Assembly: GCA_014843695.1 (NCBI GenBank)
Contig: CM026402.1
Span: 21,213,911-21,277,910, forward strand
DNA from: Archivesica marissinica
Lineage: Eukaryota > Mollusca > Bivalvia > Venerida > Vesicomyidae
Reading direction: 5' to 3'
Length of the DNA: 64,000 bases
The stretch's first letter is position 1; each line of letters starts with the position of its first letter. Position numbers and translations under genes: made by a program. The notes under the pieces were generated by a model, which worked only from the letters and a program-made list of their open reading frames with translations, did not search any database and was not told the DNA's origin. Below are positions 63,001-64,000 of the stretch, piece by piece.

Positions 63001-63103
63001 TTGCAGGTGAAACCTTTTGGCGTTTGTGTATGTAAAGACAAGGAGACAAATGTGTGCACTCCATGTTTAACTACCACTACAACGGAATTCGAGTTTGTCT
63101 ACA
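20924..63103 (+). CDS. Interleukin-17-receptor-like gene, 5' part (8 exons)
   Basis: Exons 20924-21007, 24921-24960, 41144-41329, 43184-43305, 47418-47547, 49579-49766, 51607-51654 and 63007-63103 total 895 nt and form one open frame of 298 codons with matching phases (0, 1, 1, 0, 1, 0, 0). Residues 1-15 form a hydrophobic signal peptide (MRTNISVLIYVILIC). Residues 42-187 resemble the first fibronectin-III-like domain of IL-17 receptors (NYVKGFEVTRYD..CYILDLSN...FKLDLFPLQKQFYYFELYALP). Residues about 199-298 resemble the second (TWRAAIYLY..GTINVTIDRP..GFTEFEYSLL). Five N-glycosylation sequons fit an extracellular location. In animals IL-17 receptors signal through a cytoplasmic SEFIR domain; that and the membrane helix would lie beyond 63103. 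Among human paralogues the pattern seems nearest IL17RD, judged by eye. Introns are up to 16 kb and largely satellite. Confidence 0.68.
21375..21745. repeat. Tandem pair plus inverted copy (hairpin-forming)
   Basis: AAAAAGATATGTCTTTCAAT through GTCACAGACACTTGGGGTC and GGACAAATGTTTT occurs twice in tandem (about 21380-21451 and 21452-21525). Its end appears inverted at about 21690-21740 (AACATTTGTCCAGACCCC with AAGCGTCTGTGGC). The A-rich words on both sides of the centre also pair (TTTTGTTTTTAAG against AAAAATATTTTTG, loosely). Probably a degenerate TIR element. Confidence 0.6.
21815..21900 (-). mobile_element. tRNA-like SINE head fragment (family F)
   Basis: Minus strand: ATAGTTGGCATAGTGGTAAA (A-box-like) and GAGGTTTGATTCCC (B-box-like). 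The acceptor and T-stem halves do not pair, so this is not a functional tRNA gene. Confidence 0.5.
22039..22136. repeat. Tandem duplication of about 49 bp
   Basis: GTTCAATTGGCATGTATTTT with ATTTGCTGAAAAATG and TTTATACTGTGC occurs twice in a row. It lies in intron 1 of the IL-17R-like gene. Confidence 0.85.
22205..22275 (+). mobile_element. tRNA-like B-box fragment
   Basis: GAGGTCGTTGGTTCGAATCC followed by CATGTTGGGTCA has a strong B-box, but no pairing acceptor stem or matching A-box spacing. Probably a SINE remnant. 22276-22679 holds only a short duplicated stretch (CAATAAATTGTT twice near 22610-22650). Confidence 0.4.
22680..23308 (+). mobile_element. Unclassified retroelement 3' region
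   Basis: GC-rich for the window and open in several frames. A plus-strand frame reads CWRRRDATSTPDASAGWTTT then RLIVEDVALKRIAHRPGLV, but I cannot place it in a family. The 3' end (CATATGG, ACCGGTGGCGAGGG, TAAATAAACGTAC, 23262-23300) closely resembles the tail of SINE C. This suggests the 3' end of a LINE that could serve SINE C. Open frames on the minus strand (22904-23308) look accidental. Confidence 0.45.
23309..23848. other. Non-coding intron sequence, nothing identified
   Basis: No gene or recognisable repeat between the retroelement end and the MITE at 23849. Confidence 0.45.
23849..24095. mobile_element. piggyBac-like MITE, family P2, two internal hairpins
   Basis: Flanked by TTAA (23849-23852 and 24092-24095), with perfect 22 bp inverted ends beginning TTAACCCATTTCATTCTGG. 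Two separate hairpins lie inside. The first (about 23886-23952) pairs CAACATAGATCCAGATCAG with CTGATCAGGATCTATGTTG. The second (about 23988-24058) pairs AGCATAGAGCCTGATCAG with TGATCTGGCTCTATG. No ORF. 24191-24290 holds a fragment of family P1. Confidence 0.82.
24191..24290 (+). mobile_element. piggyBac-like MITE P1, left-end fragment
   Basis: TTAACCCATTCACCAAGTCA, with AATAAATTAAT and TTCATTTTTCAAAATGGGTAA, matches the first 100 bp of copy 694-937. The hairpin half is missing. Confidence 0.6.
24608..24884 (+). mobile_element. TIR element family R, copy
   Basis: Begins CAGGTTTCATTCTAGGTCCG, contains GAAAGCGCATGATCGCTTCC and ATTTGAATAGAAAGAGTGC, and ends CTAGAATGACTG. It ends 36 bp before the second IL-17R-like exon. 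The small upstream frame 24327-24683 runs into it and is not supported as a gene. Confidence 0.7.
24921..24960 (+). CDS. IL-17R-like exon 2 (40 nt micro-exon)
   Basis: Acceptor TTCATGTTTCCAG ends at 24920; donor ACAG|GTATGT follows. It reads DDIPCTLHTFSGT, entering in phase 0 from exon 1 and leaving in phase 1 as exon 3 requires. Its support is the fit of splice sites and phase on both sides, not homology. Confidence 0.55.
25210..25488. repeat. Tandem array, 21 bp unit, about 13 copies
   Basis: Unit TGCCCCTTTTCTGACCCACC plus C. The plus strand is pyrimidine-rich. The period of 21 keeps several frames open (GSEKGQG, WVRKGAG, LTHPAPF), so the 118-143 residue frames here are artefacts. Confidence 0.95.
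25530..25755 (-). mobile_element. piggyBac-like MITE P1, inverted copy
   Basis: TTAACCCTTTCAACACCAC at the left, the hairpin GTGTAGATCCAGATGAGCC / GTCTCATCAGGATCTGCAC at about 25580-25615, and GTGTTGAATGGGTTAA at the right. TTAA on both sides. Confidence 0.78.
25756..25930. mobile_element. Short P1-related MITE followed by SINE C tail fragment
   Basis: 25757-25863 is bounded by TTAA and begins TTAACCCTTTCAACACTACA, with AAGCCCTACTTTCTAG inside. The same short variant followed by a further P1 start recurs at 63753-63874. 25888-25930 (CAACTGGTAGGGTCGATAAA then TAAACGTAAAAAAAAG) looks like the 3' tail of SINE C. Confidence 0.55.
25931..26189. other. Non-coding intron sequence
   Basis: Nothing identified. 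Confidence 0.4.
26190..28547. repeat. Tandem array, 40 bp unit, about 59 copies
   Basis: Unit CATACAATCTGTAAAGTCAT plus GTTCCTGTTCAAAATGACCT. The period is exactly 40 throughout, with almost no indels. Variation is confined to a few sites: CAATCT/CAATCC, GTAAAG/GTAAGG, GACCT/GATCT, TTCCTG/TTCTTA and AAAATG/CAAATG. It lies in the 16 kb intron 2 of the IL-17R-like gene. Confidence 0.98.
28677..28905 (-). mobile_element. SINE family A, inverted copy
   Basis: Shares AAATTTATTTTTGATCGATT, the tail ACAAGTTCTTACAA, CTGATGGAATCCATTGC and a head around GGTCCCACCTGGGACTAATG. More diverged than the other copies. Confidence 0.7.
28922..29475 (-). mobile_element. TIR element family R, interrupted by SINE A
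   Basis: Left end CAGGGATCAGTTTAGAGGG; right end CTAGAATGAACCCTG. GAACT lies outside both ends. At 29200-29206 the sequence is split by a SINE A, after which the element resumes with AAAAATTCTGACCTAG. Confidence 0.8.
29207..29448 (+). mobile_element. SINE family A (tRNA-derived), full-length, nested
   Basis: A-box-like GTGATAGCGCAGTGGATGCG, B-box-like GGAGTTCGAGCCCCGC, body GGAGCCGTTACGATTGTG and GGCGATGGATTCCATCAGG, tail GAGAGTGATTAACATAAGTT, ending TAAAATAAATTTGTATAAAC. AAAAATT on both sides is the target duplication within element R. Confidence 0.88.
29546..29810 (-). mobile_element. SINE family B with 13 bp target duplication
   Basis: GTATGCCATTTAA is present at 29533-29545 and 29811-29823. 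Minus strand: GTCCGATTAGCATAGGGGTT, GGTTCAATCCTCAG, and a tail with TTGTAAAATAAATAAAG. Confidence 0.88.
29845..29965 (+). mobile_element. TIR element family R, partial
   Basis: AGGTCAGAATTTTTGGGAAA, GGTTAAAATGCAC and ACATTTGAATAGAATGAGTG match the first half of the family, with internal deletions. It runs directly into the 70 bp array. Confidence 0.6.
29966..41055. repeat. 11 kb satellite array, 70 bp unit, about 155-160 copies
   Basis: The unit contains GGCTGTAGATTGAATGTTAT, AGTACACTATAAACATATAG, TAGAGTTAGGTCAAGGTCAG and TCCAAGGTTA. Shorter units (CATACAGTAGGTCAAGG) lack about 8 bp. Variant units recur in the same order, giving higher-order blocks: the marker TATACACATATAG lies at 30531, 32125, 34668, 36865 and 39059. 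The array ends about 90 bp before IL-17R-like exon 3. Confidence 0.98.
41144..41329 (+). CDS. IL-17R-like exon 3 (start of ectodomain D1)
   Basis: Acceptor TTTTATGTATCTTGCAG ends at 41143; donor G|GTATGT starts at 41330. Reads CSPTELQIEFPDIYVTHTAS, then STYRWYENPNY and EMNLTFTTPQD. It has one N-glycosylation sequon (NLT) and phases 1 and 1. The open frame continues upstream to 41047 into the satellite edge, but without an ATG there. Confidence 0.85.
41404..41996. repeat. Tandem array, 17 bp unit, about 35 copies
   Basis: Unit GGTTATTGTATCTCCAT, alternating with GGTTATTGTATCCCAGG and GGTCATTGTATCCCAGG. The same unit forms a second array at 47706-48605 in another intron of the same gene. A three-unit (51 bp) period keeps frames open (MVIVSPWLLYLHGYCIS-type); these are not genes. 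Confidence 0.96.
42131..42166 (-). mobile_element. SINE family C tail fragment
   Basis: TTTAACGTCACTACTGGTTA with CCCATATGAGCGATG resembles the 3' tail of SINE C in inverse orientation. Confidence 0.5.
42200..43132. repeat. Tandem array, about 41 bp unit, about 23 copies
   Basis: Unit GATTGAATGCTTGGTGAAAT plus ATACATAGATACCTTGTCGCC, with a variant ATATATATGTAAATCCTTG. It ends about 50 bp before exon 4. Minus-strand frames (YVYFTKHSIGD-type) come from the array. Confidence 0.96.
43184..43305 (+). CDS. IL-17R-like exon 4 (D1 core)
   Basis: Acceptor TTTTTTGTTTCAG ends at 43183; donor GTAAGT starts at 43306. Reads SRNYVKGFEVTRYDASNNVQ, then CYILDLSNVTWDQN and LTQMD. The (V/L)KGF.V...C..L.L.N pattern is the part most like IL-17 receptor D1. 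Phases 1 in, 0 out. Confidence 0.86.
43447..43680 (-). mobile_element. SINE family A, inverted copy
   Basis: AAATTTATTTTAGCTCGATT, GCGAAACAAGTTCTTACAAC, CGCAACAGCTCCAGCGGGG and GCATCCACTGCGCCATCATG. Head and tail are both present. Confidence 0.85.
43868..45380 (+). mobile_element. Tc1/mariner-type transposon, 1513 bp
   Basis: Inverted ends CTGAGTCAAAAAAAGAAACG (left) and CGTTTCTTTTTTGACTCAG (right), differing by one A, flanked by TA on both sides (43866-43867 and 45381-45382). One transposase frame lies inside. It is inserted in intron 4 of the IL-17R-like gene. Confidence 0.92.
44165..45178 (+). pseudogene. Tc1-type DD34E transposase with two in-frame stops
   Basis: A single frame of 337 codons, the usual Tc1 length, is broken only by TGA at codon 123 (44531-44533) and TAA at codon 167 (44663-44665). 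The N-terminus has the paired-like helix-turn-helix region (RMRAIGMIDGGLRQRDVANR, GVTRITITRLLRRYR, GRPHVTT). All three catalytic acidic residues remain: D151 (MFSDESRF), D241 (QQDNARCHTA) and E276 (SPIEHLWD), with 34 residues between the last two. MAWGGI follows the second stop. The lack of frameshifts suggests recent inactivation. The protein would cut and paste the element at TA sites. Confidence 0.92.
45527..45774 (-). mobile_element. SINE family B with 10 bp target duplication
   Basis: ATGTTTGTTT at 45517-45526 and 45775-45784. Minus strand: GTCCGATTAGCGCAGTGGTT and AGGTTCGATCCTCGG, then the family body and a TAAAGTTTAAAC end. A clean reference copy for the family. Confidence 0.9.
46155..46350. 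repeat. Tandem duplication, about 97 bp
   Basis: GTAGTAAGAACGCATTGGAC, then GTGGTGTGGGCGTGATCATG, CGGGTGATAAGAACTTAG and CACGCAGTGAGACCCTGGCA are repeated. 45785-46154 holds nothing I can identify. Confidence 0.75.
46488..46846. repeat. Tandem array, 19-22 bp unit, about 17 copies
   Basis: Unit TCGGGTATTAACAGCAGTTT, alternating with TTGGTGTATTAACAGCAGTT. 46847-47233 has no identified feature. Confidence 0.93.
47234..47383. repeat. Long foldback (about 70 bp arms) next to exon 5
   Basis: AGAAGTTATTAAACGGCTGC with GGTGGGCCATTTGTGGATAT and TGGCGCACC on the left is mirrored by GGTGCGCCAATATCCACAAA with TGGCCCACCTCCGCGG and TTTAATAACCTCT on the right. Only a few bases at about 47305-47315 separate the arms. 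It ends 34 bp upstream of the exon 5 acceptor. No coding capacity; perhaps a TIR element reduced to its ends. Confidence 0.88.
47418..47547 (+). CDS. IL-17R-like exon 5 (D1 end)
   Basis: Acceptor CGCATATTTCAG ends at 47417. Reads TEFKLDLFPLQKQFYYFELY, ALPKQANKDERFDKYLSIQI and NMP, matching the '(F)xFdlFPL...Y.v..y.LP' strand of IL-17 receptor D1. The donor chosen is CCAG|GTTTGT (phase 1). A second in-phase donor, CCCAG|GTACCC at 47640, would add 31 residues. The open frame runs on to 47924 only because it enters the 17 bp array. Confidence 0.84.
47706..48605. repeat. Tandem array, 17 bp unit, about 52 copies (second locus)
   Basis: The same GGTTATTGTATCTCCAT unit as 41404-41996, here with CACGG, CAGGG and TTCAGGG variants and the spacer CCCAGGTTCATAGTATC. 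Located in intron 5. Confidence 0.96.
48708..48925 (+). mobile_element. SINE family E (tRNA-derived)
   Basis: A-box-like CTGTGGTCGAGTGGTTTTGG, B-box-like CAGATTCGAGCCCCGCT, body GGAGGTTGGTGCACCAAGTA, tail AATGGTGCTGATAAAGGCG ending in AAACAAACAAATAAA. A partial copy lies at 60598-60815. Confidence 0.82.
49000..49232 (-). mobile_element. SINE family A, inverted copy
   Basis: AAATGTATTTTAGCTTGATT, ACTCTCGAGACCTCATTCCT, GTAATGGCTCCAGCGGGGC and ACTGCACTATCTCGACTTCC. The head abuts the 12-13 bp array. Confidence 0.85.
49235..49505. repeat. Tandem array, 12-13 bp unit, about 21 copies
   Basis: TAGATTGGACATG and TAGATTGACATG mixed irregularly. It ends about 75 bp before exon 6. The minus-strand frames (MSNLHVQSTC-type) are artefacts. 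Confidence 0.94.
49579..49766 (+). CDS. IL-17R-like exon 6 (start of D2)
   Basis: Acceptor TTCTCATTTTCAG ends at 49578; donor AAA|GTAAAT. Reads HISGNLTASTWRAAIYLYKD, GTINVTIDRPSLDLGFTEFE and YSLLNTTSQQIVNIQRSAK. The order of a W near the start, then 'INVTID..P....GFTEFEYSL', matches the second fibronectin-like domain of IL-17 receptors. Three N-glycosylation sequons. Phases 1 in, 0 out. Confidence 0.85.
49905..51557. repeat. Tandem array, 52/54 bp units, derived from SINE B head
   Basis: Unit GTGAGAAGTGAGCGTGCTAA, then CCACTGCTTTAATCAGAGCC and AAGGTGGCATTA; an alternative unit has CCACTGCAACAATCAGAGAG. SINE B (minus-strand copies read on +) has GCATTGGTGAGAAGCGAGCG, CGCTAACCACTG and CTAATCGGACAGCC, so the unit covers the SINE's tRNA head. 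About 31 copies. It ends about 45 bp before exon 7. Confidence 0.95.
51607..51654 (+). CDS. IL-17R-like exon 7 (48 nt)
   Basis: Acceptor TATCTAATTTTCAG ends at 51606; donor TGG|GTAAGT. Reads IWFLFTLVASSKYEIW, a fibronectin-III G-strand style ending (xxSKYEIWVxP continues in exon 8). Phase 0 on both sides. Confidence 0.8.
51680..53722. repeat. Tandem array, 37 bp unit, about 54 copies, derived from TIR element T
   Basis: Unit TGATCTCGTCTATAAGACGA plus CCCACCTATATTGTTCC, with TACATT and TTGGTCC variants. It opens with ACCGTCCATACTCACCTATA, the terminus of element T (13727-14056). A stretch with indels lies at 52270-52690. Confidence 0.97.
53735..53990. mobile_element. Composite of SINE C, element R and element T fragments
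   Basis: 53735-53849 is a SINE C tail plus body with an internal deletion. 53850-53945 is the start of element R (AGGGTTCATTCTAGGTCAGA to TACTTCTGCAAAATGGGG). 53946-53985 (TTGATCATGGACACCAGAAG then TATAAATTG) matches the interior of element T. Confidence 0.7.
54055..54228 (-). mobile_element. SINE family A, head-truncated inverted copy
   Basis: AAATTTATTTTAGCTCGATT through GTAACGGCTCCAGTGGGGC and CTCGAAC, then unrelated sequence. 54229-54703 holds nothing else I can identify. Confidence 0.8.
54704..54944 (+). mobile_element. piggyBac-like MITE P1, complete copy
   Basis: TTAA on both sides; ends TTAACCCATTCAACACC / GTGTTGAAAGGGTTAA. Hairpin GTGCAGATCCTGATGAGACG / GGCTCATCTGGATCTACAC around CTCGTCACGAG at 54846-54905. 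Confidence 0.82.
54945..55277. other. Non-coding intron sequence
   Basis: AT-rich; nothing identified. Confidence 0.4.
55278..55326 (-). mobile_element. SINE A/B tail fragment
   Basis: GTTAGCACGATAGCGAAACA, AGTGTTTACAAC, then TTAGGTTAATCCATC: a diverged copy of the shared SINE tail, directly before the 36 bp array. Confidence 0.5.
55330..55690. repeat. Tandem array, 36 bp unit, about 10 copies, open in one frame
   Basis: Unit AAAGCTTCTTAACTCATTAC plus TCAAAACTCACTTCTC. From ATG 55331 the plus strand is open for 133 residues with a 12-residue repeat (KLLNSLLKTHFS). There are no flanking splice sites or homology, so I call it a repeat, not a gene. 55733-56072 holds nothing else. Confidence 0.9.
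56073..56357 (-). mobile_element. SINE family C, copy
   Basis: GTGTTTTACGTTTATTTATC, TAGTGCAATGATACAGACAG, GGGGGATCGAACCTGCGATC and CCACTGGACTACAGATCCGT. Slightly decayed. Confidence 0.82.
56443..56492. mobile_element. SINE C head fragment with palindrome
   Basis: ACCAGTCCAGCGTGTTAACC followed by ACACGCTGGACTACAGATCC. CAGTCCAGCGTG and CACGCTGGACT form a hairpin around TTAACCA, an anticodon-arm-like fold reached by a local duplication. Confidence 0.55.
56626..57320. repeat. Two small foldbacks in non-coding sequence
   Basis: 56626-56705 pairs TGTATAACTCGCACTTTTAT with AGTGCGCATTATACACGGG. 57250-57316 pairs GTGTATAAGACGCAC with GGTGCGTCTTATAC. Both look like remnants of TIR elements; nothing lies between them. 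Confidence 0.55.
57488..58960 (-). pseudogene. LINE (L1/Tx1-like) ORF2 distal part, split by a MITE
   Basis: Minus strand from about 58960: IKRTTLIGD, MIDIEAHITALKLKWIKNLV, NAKWKLIPNYFLKDFGNKFF, RQQIMWGNKHIRINNKCLSF, EWINSNIMFINDIVNNEGKI, IPKSWKLIL, a CLKCNTIEDYTHLFIDC zinc-knuckle-like motif (CxxC..H..C) at about 58060, and FIVLGYNISDPQYFF with GFSIYKSYF at the end. This order is typical of the region after reverse transcriptase in L1/Tx1-type LINEs. Frameshifts and stops break it. A piggyBac-like MITE (57733-57973) is inserted. Confidence 0.82.
57733..57973 (+). mobile_element. piggyBac-like MITE P1 inserted in LINE
   Basis: TTAA at both ends; TTAACTCTTTCAACACCAAG / GTGTTGAAAGGGTTAA; hairpin GTGCAGATCCTGATGAGACG / CGGCTCATCTGGATCTACAC. 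Removing it rejoins the LINE sequence. Confidence 0.82.
58961..60589. other. Non-coding intron sequence with AT/GT microsatellites
   Basis: 59500-59830 is rich in TATGTATG, (GT)n and TATATATG runs. Small frames here are low complexity. No gene found. Confidence 0.5.
60598..60815 (+). mobile_element. SINE family E, partial copy
   Basis: GGAGGTTGGTGTACCCAAGT, CTGGAGCCTGCTCAGGAAAG and AATGGTGCTGATGCAGGCG match the copy at 48708. The tRNA head is degraded and an A-rich run (60650-60671) is inserted. Confidence 0.7.
60957..62712. repeat. Tandem array, 31 bp unit, about 56 copies, two subfamilies
   Basis: Up to about 61640 the unit is CCGGGTGTAAGATCCTATGT plus TTATGACTGGA. After that it is CTGGGTGTAATATCCTATAT plus TTATGACCATA, and the first type returns for the last copies. 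Located in the 11 kb intron 7. Confidence 0.97.
62713..63006. other. Non-coding intron end before exon 8
   Basis: AT-rich; nothing identified. Confidence 0.4.
63007..63103 (+). CDS. IL-17R-like exon 8 (end of D2 visible in window)
   Basis: Acceptor TTTATCAATTGCAG ends at 63006; donor A|GTAAGT. Reads VKPFGVCVCKDKETNVCTPC then LTTTTTEFEFVY. Four cysteines in 17 residues could form ectodomain disulphides. It leaves in phase 1; the membrane segment should follow outside the window. Confidence 0.8.
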
Positions 63104-63134
63104 GTAAGTAAGAACTTGGCGCTGGCGCAGTTCC

Positions 63135-63622
63135 ATACTGCAGTGTCGTTATTAACATTATTCCCTAGGATAGCACAATTCTGCACCTGTATTTAACACT
63201 GCATTCCCTTGGATAGCACAGTTCCGTACCACAATGTCGTTATTAACACTGCATTCCCTTGGATAGCACAGTTCCGTACCACAATGTCGTTATTAACACT
63301 GCATTCCCTTGGATAGCACAGTTCCGTACCACAATGTCGTTATTAACACTGCATTCCCTTGGATAGCACAGTTCCGTACCACAATGTCGTTATTAACACT
63401 GCATTCCCTTGGATAGCACAGTTCCGTACCACAATGTCGTTATTAACACTGCATTCCCTTGGATAGCACAGTTCCGTACCACAATGTCGTTATTAACACT
63501 GCATTCCCTTGGATAGCACAGTTCCGTACCACAATGTCGTTATTAACACTGCATTCCCTTGGATAGCACAGTTCCATACCACAATGTCGTTATTAACACT
63601 GCATTCCCTTGGATAGTTCAGT
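63135..63622. repeat. Tandem array, 50 bp unit, about 9-10 copies
   Basis: Unit ACACTGCATTCCCTTGGATA, GCACAGTTCCGTACCACAAT and GTCGTTATTA. Copies are nearly identical except the first and last. It starts about 30 bp after the exon 8 donor. Confidence 0.96.
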
Positions 63623-63751
63623 TTCTTGAATCAGGTCAGTCAATGGTGCAATGGTGGCTATGCAAAGTATTAAACCATTTGTTTAGCTTGATACTGATCC
63701 ATACTTTTGCCTCTTAGCAAAGTCATGTCCTAAATTGTTGGCATATCTTGT

Positions 63752-64000
63752 TTAACCCTTTCAACGCCACATACCTCTCGGTAGGCTTACAAAGAGTGTG
63801 TGGGACGATATGAATGAAATGTCATAAGCCCTAATTTCTAGCCCTCATTTCGTTTACAGCGTGCTAATGGTTAACCCTATCAACACCACAGACCTTTAAG
63901 TAGGCTTACAAAAAGTGTAGATCCAGGTGAGCAGGCTCGTGACGAGCCGTCTCATCAGGATCTACACTTTTTGCCAGTAATATTACTATTTTTAGACAAA
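63752..64000 (-). mobile_element. Short P1-related MITE followed by P1 MITE (cut by window end)
   Basis: 63753-63874 is the same short TTAA-bounded variant as 25757-25863. At 63871 a full P1 begins, TTAACCCTATCAACACCACA, with hairpin GTGTAGATCCAGGTGAGCAG / GTCTCATCAGGATCTACAC, and continues past 64000. Confidence 0.7.

Overview
The window is eukaryotic, most likely from a bivalve or other lophotrochozoan (an inference from gene content and repeat style, not proven). Genes are split by long introns with GT-AG junctions. Several tRNA-derived SINE families, LINE fragments, DNA transposons and MITEs are scattered through it. By my coordinates roughly 30 kb of about 63 kb of known sequence is tandem repeat. 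Nothing bacterial (operons, Shine-Dalgarno sites, CRISPR) is present. Positions 3022-4021 are exactly 1000 N, a scaffold gap of unknown true size.

Two host genes can be rebuilt, both on the + strand. The first is the 3' part of an opioid growth factor receptor (OGFR) family gene: five exons at 268-340, 1262-1340, 8050-8116, 8988-9136 and 11893-13021. All splice phases agree and the chain encodes 498 residues up to a stop; its 5' exons lie left of the window. The second is the 5' part of an interleukin-17-receptor-like gene: eight exons at 20924-21007, 24921-24960, 41144-41329, 43184-43305, 47418-47547, 49579-49766, 51607-51654 and 63007-63103. They give one continuous 298-codon frame from a signal-peptide start through two fibronectin-III-like ectodomain modules. 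The membrane span and SEFIR domain would lie right of the window. The genes are head-to-tail, about 7.9 kb apart.

Layout. 1-13 kb: OGFR-like gene, with introns holding 79-86, 30, 77 and 52 bp tandem arrays, a hAT-type non-autonomous element with an 8 bp target duplication, and hAT transposase and LINE remnants. 13-20.9 kb: intergenic, with SINEs (one nested in another), a TIR element, a 35 bp array carrying MEF2-like motifs and a LINE 3' end. 20.9-64 kb: IL-17R-like gene. Its introns contain a 40 bp array (2.4 kb), a 70 bp array (11 kb) with higher-order structure, a 17 bp array present in two introns, 41, 52, 37, 36, 31 and 50 bp arrays, a Tc1-type transposon with two internal stops, a long foldback beside an acceptor site, and many SINEs and piggyBac-like MITEs.

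The main unusual themes are these. (1) Tandem arrays sit within about 15-100 bp of many exon edges. (2) At least two arrays are recognisable expansions of transposable-element ends: a SINE tRNA head at 49.9-51.6 kb and a TIR-element end at 51.7-53.7 kb. (3) SINE families share 3' tails with each other and with LINE-like elements in the same window. (4) The 11 kb satellite repeats a nuclear-receptor-type half-site pair well over a hundred times. Most long open frames here are artefacts of arrays with periods divisible by three or of the N gap.
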